The notes under the pieces were generated by a model. The model did not search any database and was not told the origin of the DNA. It saw only the letters and a program-made list of their open reading frames with translations. Positions 60,644-64,000 of a stretch of 64,000 nt of DNA are shown one piece after another (the first letter of the stretch is position 1; each line of letters begins with the position of its first letter). Origin of the DNA: Aldrovandia affinis (lineage: Eukaryota; Chordata; Actinopteri; Notacanthiformes; Halosauridae); contig JAINUG010000026.1 of the NCBI GenBank assembly GCA_029706075.1, forward strand, positions 1,843,001-1,907,000. The letters run 5' to 3'. The position numbers and the translations under genes are program-made.

Positions 60644-60891
60644 ATGTCAAAGAAAAAATCTGGAGTATGGCAGCATTTCGTTTTAGTTGCGGACGATCCA
60701 AAAAAAGTGGAATGTAAACTTTGCAAGCGCGTTTTCCAAGGCAGGGTTTATCGTTAATAAAACGCAGTGTGCATATAGTTGTATTTATTCAAATAAATAG
60801 GGTGTGTCATATAAAAAAAATGTTTCGACCAATCGAAAAAAACGGACGACTGTTGGTCGACCAAGATTTGTTTTAGTCGGGGATAGCCCTA
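60644..60891 (+). mobile_element. hAT-type fragment with BED zinc-finger start
   Basis: The frame at 60,644-60,757 reads MSKKKSGVWQHFVLVADD, then VECKLCKRVF and stops after 37 codons. W-x2-F followed by CxLC is the first half of a BED zinc finger, the N-terminal DNA-binding domain of many hAT transposases. The H-x-H half and the whole catalytic domain are gone. The 3' end, GGTCGACCAAGATTTG then TTTTAGTCGGGGATAGCCCT, looks like a hAT right terminus. I found no left terminus, so the copy is truncated or internally deleted. Confidence 0.65.
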
Positions 60892-61660
60892 GTGAACTGT
60901 TGCCTAGAAGGTTGTTCCAAAGGGCATAATTGATTATTATTCAATCAGTTAATTGGTGTGGATGTCAAGTGAGGAATTCACTTGACTGATTGTGTGTGAG
61001 AATATGAGTGGGTGTGGTTTGTCAGTTGTTGGTGTTTTGTGATTAGGTGTGTGAATGATAGGTGACAGGTGATTGCCTCACGAGTCCCATCTGAGCCAGG
61101 CAGAAAGTAAGCCTATTTAAGAGCAGGTGGGGCAAGTGGGGAACCAGTTGGTAGTCTTTGGTAGTATTGTTGAGTGTTAGTCTCGTCCTATTAGTGTTAT
61201 TCCCCGGAAGGGGGTTTCCACGTCAGAGGATGCGGAGTCTGTGTTGAGTTCTGTGTGTGTTTGTTAAAAGTGACTGAGTAGAGTGCTTCCTGTGTGTGGG
61301 GGGAAATGGAGAGAGGGCACACTGAAATGGTGTATGTGCCTCTCTCTTTGTGTGATTGTGAAGAGAACTCCCAATAAAGCAGTGTAGTGTCTCTGGACTG
61401 ATTGCCAGAGAACCCTCAGTGGAAGAGTGGCGAGGGTCTCTGTGTTGAAAGAGAACTCGGACTGAAAAGTTTGAGTGTCTGTGTGCATGGGTTTGGGAAG
61501 CACTGGAAAAGTCACTAAATATATGTGTGCTTGGTAAGGTTATAGTGGAACTCCGGACTGAAGAGGTGCGGTGTCCTGTTGGATGCGGGGTGGAAAGCTG
61601 CGGAGTCTGTGTTCGTTGTGTTCCCCGGAAGGGGATTCCCACCTCGGAGAAGGCAGGCTT
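60892..61660 (+). mobile_element. LTR-like repeat (fossil), copy 2
   Basis: Second copy of the repeat at 18,618-19,090. TATTTAAGAGCAGGTGGGGC is the TATA-like block at about 61,115 and CAATAAAGCAG at about 61,371 a polyadenylation signal. Two inner stretches, near 61,200 and 61,590, share GCGGAGTCTGTGTT and CCCCGGAAGGGG, an internal duplication. It starts directly after the hAT right end. The right limit and flanking duplication were not found. Confidence 0.55.
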
Positions 61661-62324
61661 TAATTTAGTTTATTTTAGCTGTTTTTGCCCAAAAGCTTTG
61701 CGGCGAGGTGAAGGCCTTGTTGTTTTATTTAACCTGCTCTCCCACTCTCTCTCCTGGGTCTGGGAGAGACACGGAAAAATAAGATCCAGTCCGGAGACCG
61801 GCAAACTCCACTCCTCTGCCACTTCTTACCATCTGCTGCTCGGCTCACATCCGGGGATTTGTCATATGGCGTGTAACCGTATGTATTTGTCTAAATCTAT
61901 GTAGCAATGCTTGTGAAACCGGGGACGCAATCCAATGGGACAGTGCCTACATACTTCAAAAATCCTTAGTGCTTTGAGAAATTCATGAGCTGGCTGAATT
62001 AACTGAATTTTCCAACTGATCAAGGTTGGTTAGTTTTTCCGGCAACTTCACTGTACAGAACACCTGCTGTGCCAAAATACTTTGATCAATTCCTGTGTTA
62101 TTATAGGGTTTGTGAACTCTGACTTTTTGGCTTCAAGCCACTGGATCAGGTCAATTAAGCTCTTTCAATGCACAGCAATCAGAGCTGAATACCAAGTGCC
62201 CTATTGAATTATACTTTGCTCACATTGCAGCATTATTGGTAGACAACAATTTGCAATTGCATCAAGATTTATGTTTATGCCTCAACACAAATTTAAAACT
62301 TGTTTCAGATTATTATTTTTTTCT
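61661..62324. other. Unassigned DNA, possibly leader of the LTR-like element
   Basis: 61,661-61,860 keeps the same GC-rich style as the repeat and may belong to it. After that nothing is recognised. Confidence 0.3.
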
Positions 62325-62385
62325 TCCTGTTTTTCTCCCAATTTGGTAGCCAATTACACCCTCCATTTCTTTCGATTCGGGGGGG
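62325..62385 (-). mobile_element. SINE tail fragment
   Basis: On the minus strand, GGAGGGTGTAATTGGCTACC and AAATTGGGAGAAAA match the 3' ends of the SINEs at 10,130-10,490 and 38,790-39,116. It is only about 60 bp long. Confidence 0.7.
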
Positions 62386-64000
62386 AAACTATTTGGCCAT
62401 GCATTGCTAGCAAGGGCCATGATCTGGCATTATAAGTCTGATGTTCTCAATTTGGCAAAAAAACCTTGCAGAATACAATTGAATGCCTTGATCATTATCT
62501 GAGACTAGCCCAGCCACATTTTTTAAATCCACCTCATATACATTTTAAAATGTCATGATGCTCTTGGCCACTGTTGAATAATTCACTGAGTGTAAATGCA
62601 TAGTATCTGCCAAAACAACTTTCAATTCACCTGCACTTAGTCCTTGCAAACAAACAAAATGTGCAAAATGTATTGATCTTTAACATCTGTAGACTCGTCC
62701 ATAACAGCATACTGTTTTGATCAGTTCTTTTTTTATGTGTATCAGCTGAGTGGAGTAGAATTATTGTCACAAGCTTGTTCATAAATGCACACATCTTTGG
62801 ATTTTCAAGTTTTCCAAAGGAAATATTGGTGCTGAGAAATTCGTAAATAATGTTATGCTGGCTCGAAGCTGTCATTTCCTTTTTGTTTTGTTTTTAACCG
62901 AGAATTTCCCCAAACCTTTGTCAAACTTTGCTTTTCATGCTTTTGAGACTTTAAATTCTGGTCTATTGTTAATGTTATGCAAAACAAATTATATTGATCG
63001 GTTTGCAGTGGACCAGATGTACGTATATTGTTGCACTCTCTATATTGTTGTCTCTAAATATAAGTTTTATAGATGTTTCACATCATCATAATATTGGCTT
63101 GTGCTTTTTCTAATTCATCTGTGATGGTGTAATTGGTTGGCACAAGTCAATCGTTTCTGAGATTAAGAGTGCCTACAGTGATGCCTTGAGGATGAGGGTT
63201 AAAACACTGGTCACATAACTCAAGTCATAGTCAGGAATTTATATGGGTCATCTTTTATTTTGCGTGCAAATACCTTCTCCATGGCATCCACTGATGTTAC
63301 TCTGCAGTATGGTGCTATGCATTATATTTATTTGTGTGTTGTGTTTTATCCTAGTAAGTGGGAATATCTTTGACTCCATTTCAGACTCTGTGCTAATGTA
63401 TGTCCTTGAACATGTAGTTGTGCTAATGAAATGCATCTCCCTGAACTCATAGGGGTTTCAATCGCCCAGCCATGGTATCAGCTTTTTAAATCTGCCTCAG
63501 CTGAAATTCCCACCCTTGACCCATCTGAGTCAGAGAAATATTTAACATAACAATTCAAGACATGAGGAATTTTAACAACAAAAAAGTCCCATGGTGCCTG
63601 GTAAGCAGTTTATACTGACGTGTATAAACAATTAAAAAATTAGAATGACTTGATCTTTGCAATTGCTGATAAAATCCCGAGAGAAATATTCAGGGATTTT
63701 TATTCATTATTTCCAAGGTGAATGCTACAGAATCCAAGAAATTTGCTTTTGCCTTTAACAGGAAGGCCTGTTTGTGAATACTATCATATAGTATAGTGCA
63801 ATTAAAAAAAGATATATAGACATGCATGATCATTTCTTTAAAATAGATGAATACAAAAATATGAAAAAATAAACAATTTCAGAGCACACTTAGTTTCACA
63901 GCTCATGAACCTCCTCCCTCTACCTTACATAGAACCTCCCAACATACCACAATTTTAGAGAGAGAGAGAGAGATCGAGAAACTAATCGTAGCCCCATTCT
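62386..64000. other. Unassigned non-coding DNA
   Basis: Short frames on both strands without domains. A short AG repeat (63,957-63,974) lies near the window end. Confidence 0.35.

Overview
The window looks like teleost fish nuclear DNA. It is AT-rich with long dinucleotide tracts, and it carries a typical ray-finned-fish set of mobile elements: Tc1-like, piggyBac, hAT-like and PIF/Harbinger-like DNA transposons, L1- and L2-type LINEs, tRNA-headed SINEs including V-SINE-type copies, and solo LTRs. I recognise no intact host protein gene, tRNA, rRNA or CRISPR array, so this is most likely an intergenic region or a very long intron. All names come from reading the sequence and from memory of the families; nothing was searched.

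Layout. 0.3-1.7 kb: a 61-bp tandem duplication, a decayed lysine-rich coding-like stretch on the minus strand, and a Tc1 terminal-repeat relic. 2.5-2.9 kb: a nearly complete 393-bp palindrome with a perfect 8-bp target duplication. 7.3-13.3 kb: dense transposon mosaic, with an L1 3' part split by a solo LTR, a Tc1 end, a SINE, a Ty3/Gypsy fragment, a Harbinger-like element and a second solo LTR of the same group. 13.9-19.9 kb: two GA tracts of about 100 bp, SINE and L1 fragments, an LTR-like repeat and a 147-bp MITE. 23.4-24.7 kb: an internally deleted piggyBac with matching ends and TTAA sites. 24.9-29.8 kb: Harbinger-, Tc1- and hAT-like elements, a 275-bp solo LTR, and an ATG-less open frame with splice-like borders. 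31.9-34.6 kb: two solo LTRs of one family in AT/CATA microsatellite, an L2 3' end and an L1 fragment. 38.8-44.1 kb: a SINE, an L1 body interrupted by a nearly full-length Tc1, and a Harbinger Myb-like fragment. 53.4-58.8 kb: SINEs, including two V-SINE-type copies in opposite orientation with 11-bp duplications, and a 30-bp minisatellite. 60.6-61.7 kb: a hAT BED-finger fragment beside a second copy of the 18.6-kb LTR-like repeat.

The stretches between (3-7, 14-15, 20-23, 29.8-31.8, 34.6-38.7, 44-53 and 58.8-64 kb) look like single-copy non-coding DNA. A few blocks contain homeodomain- or octamer-like motifs and could be conserved enhancers, but only alignment could show this. No genes work together here. 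The interest lies in the order and nesting of insertions and in a few elements whose structure is unusual.
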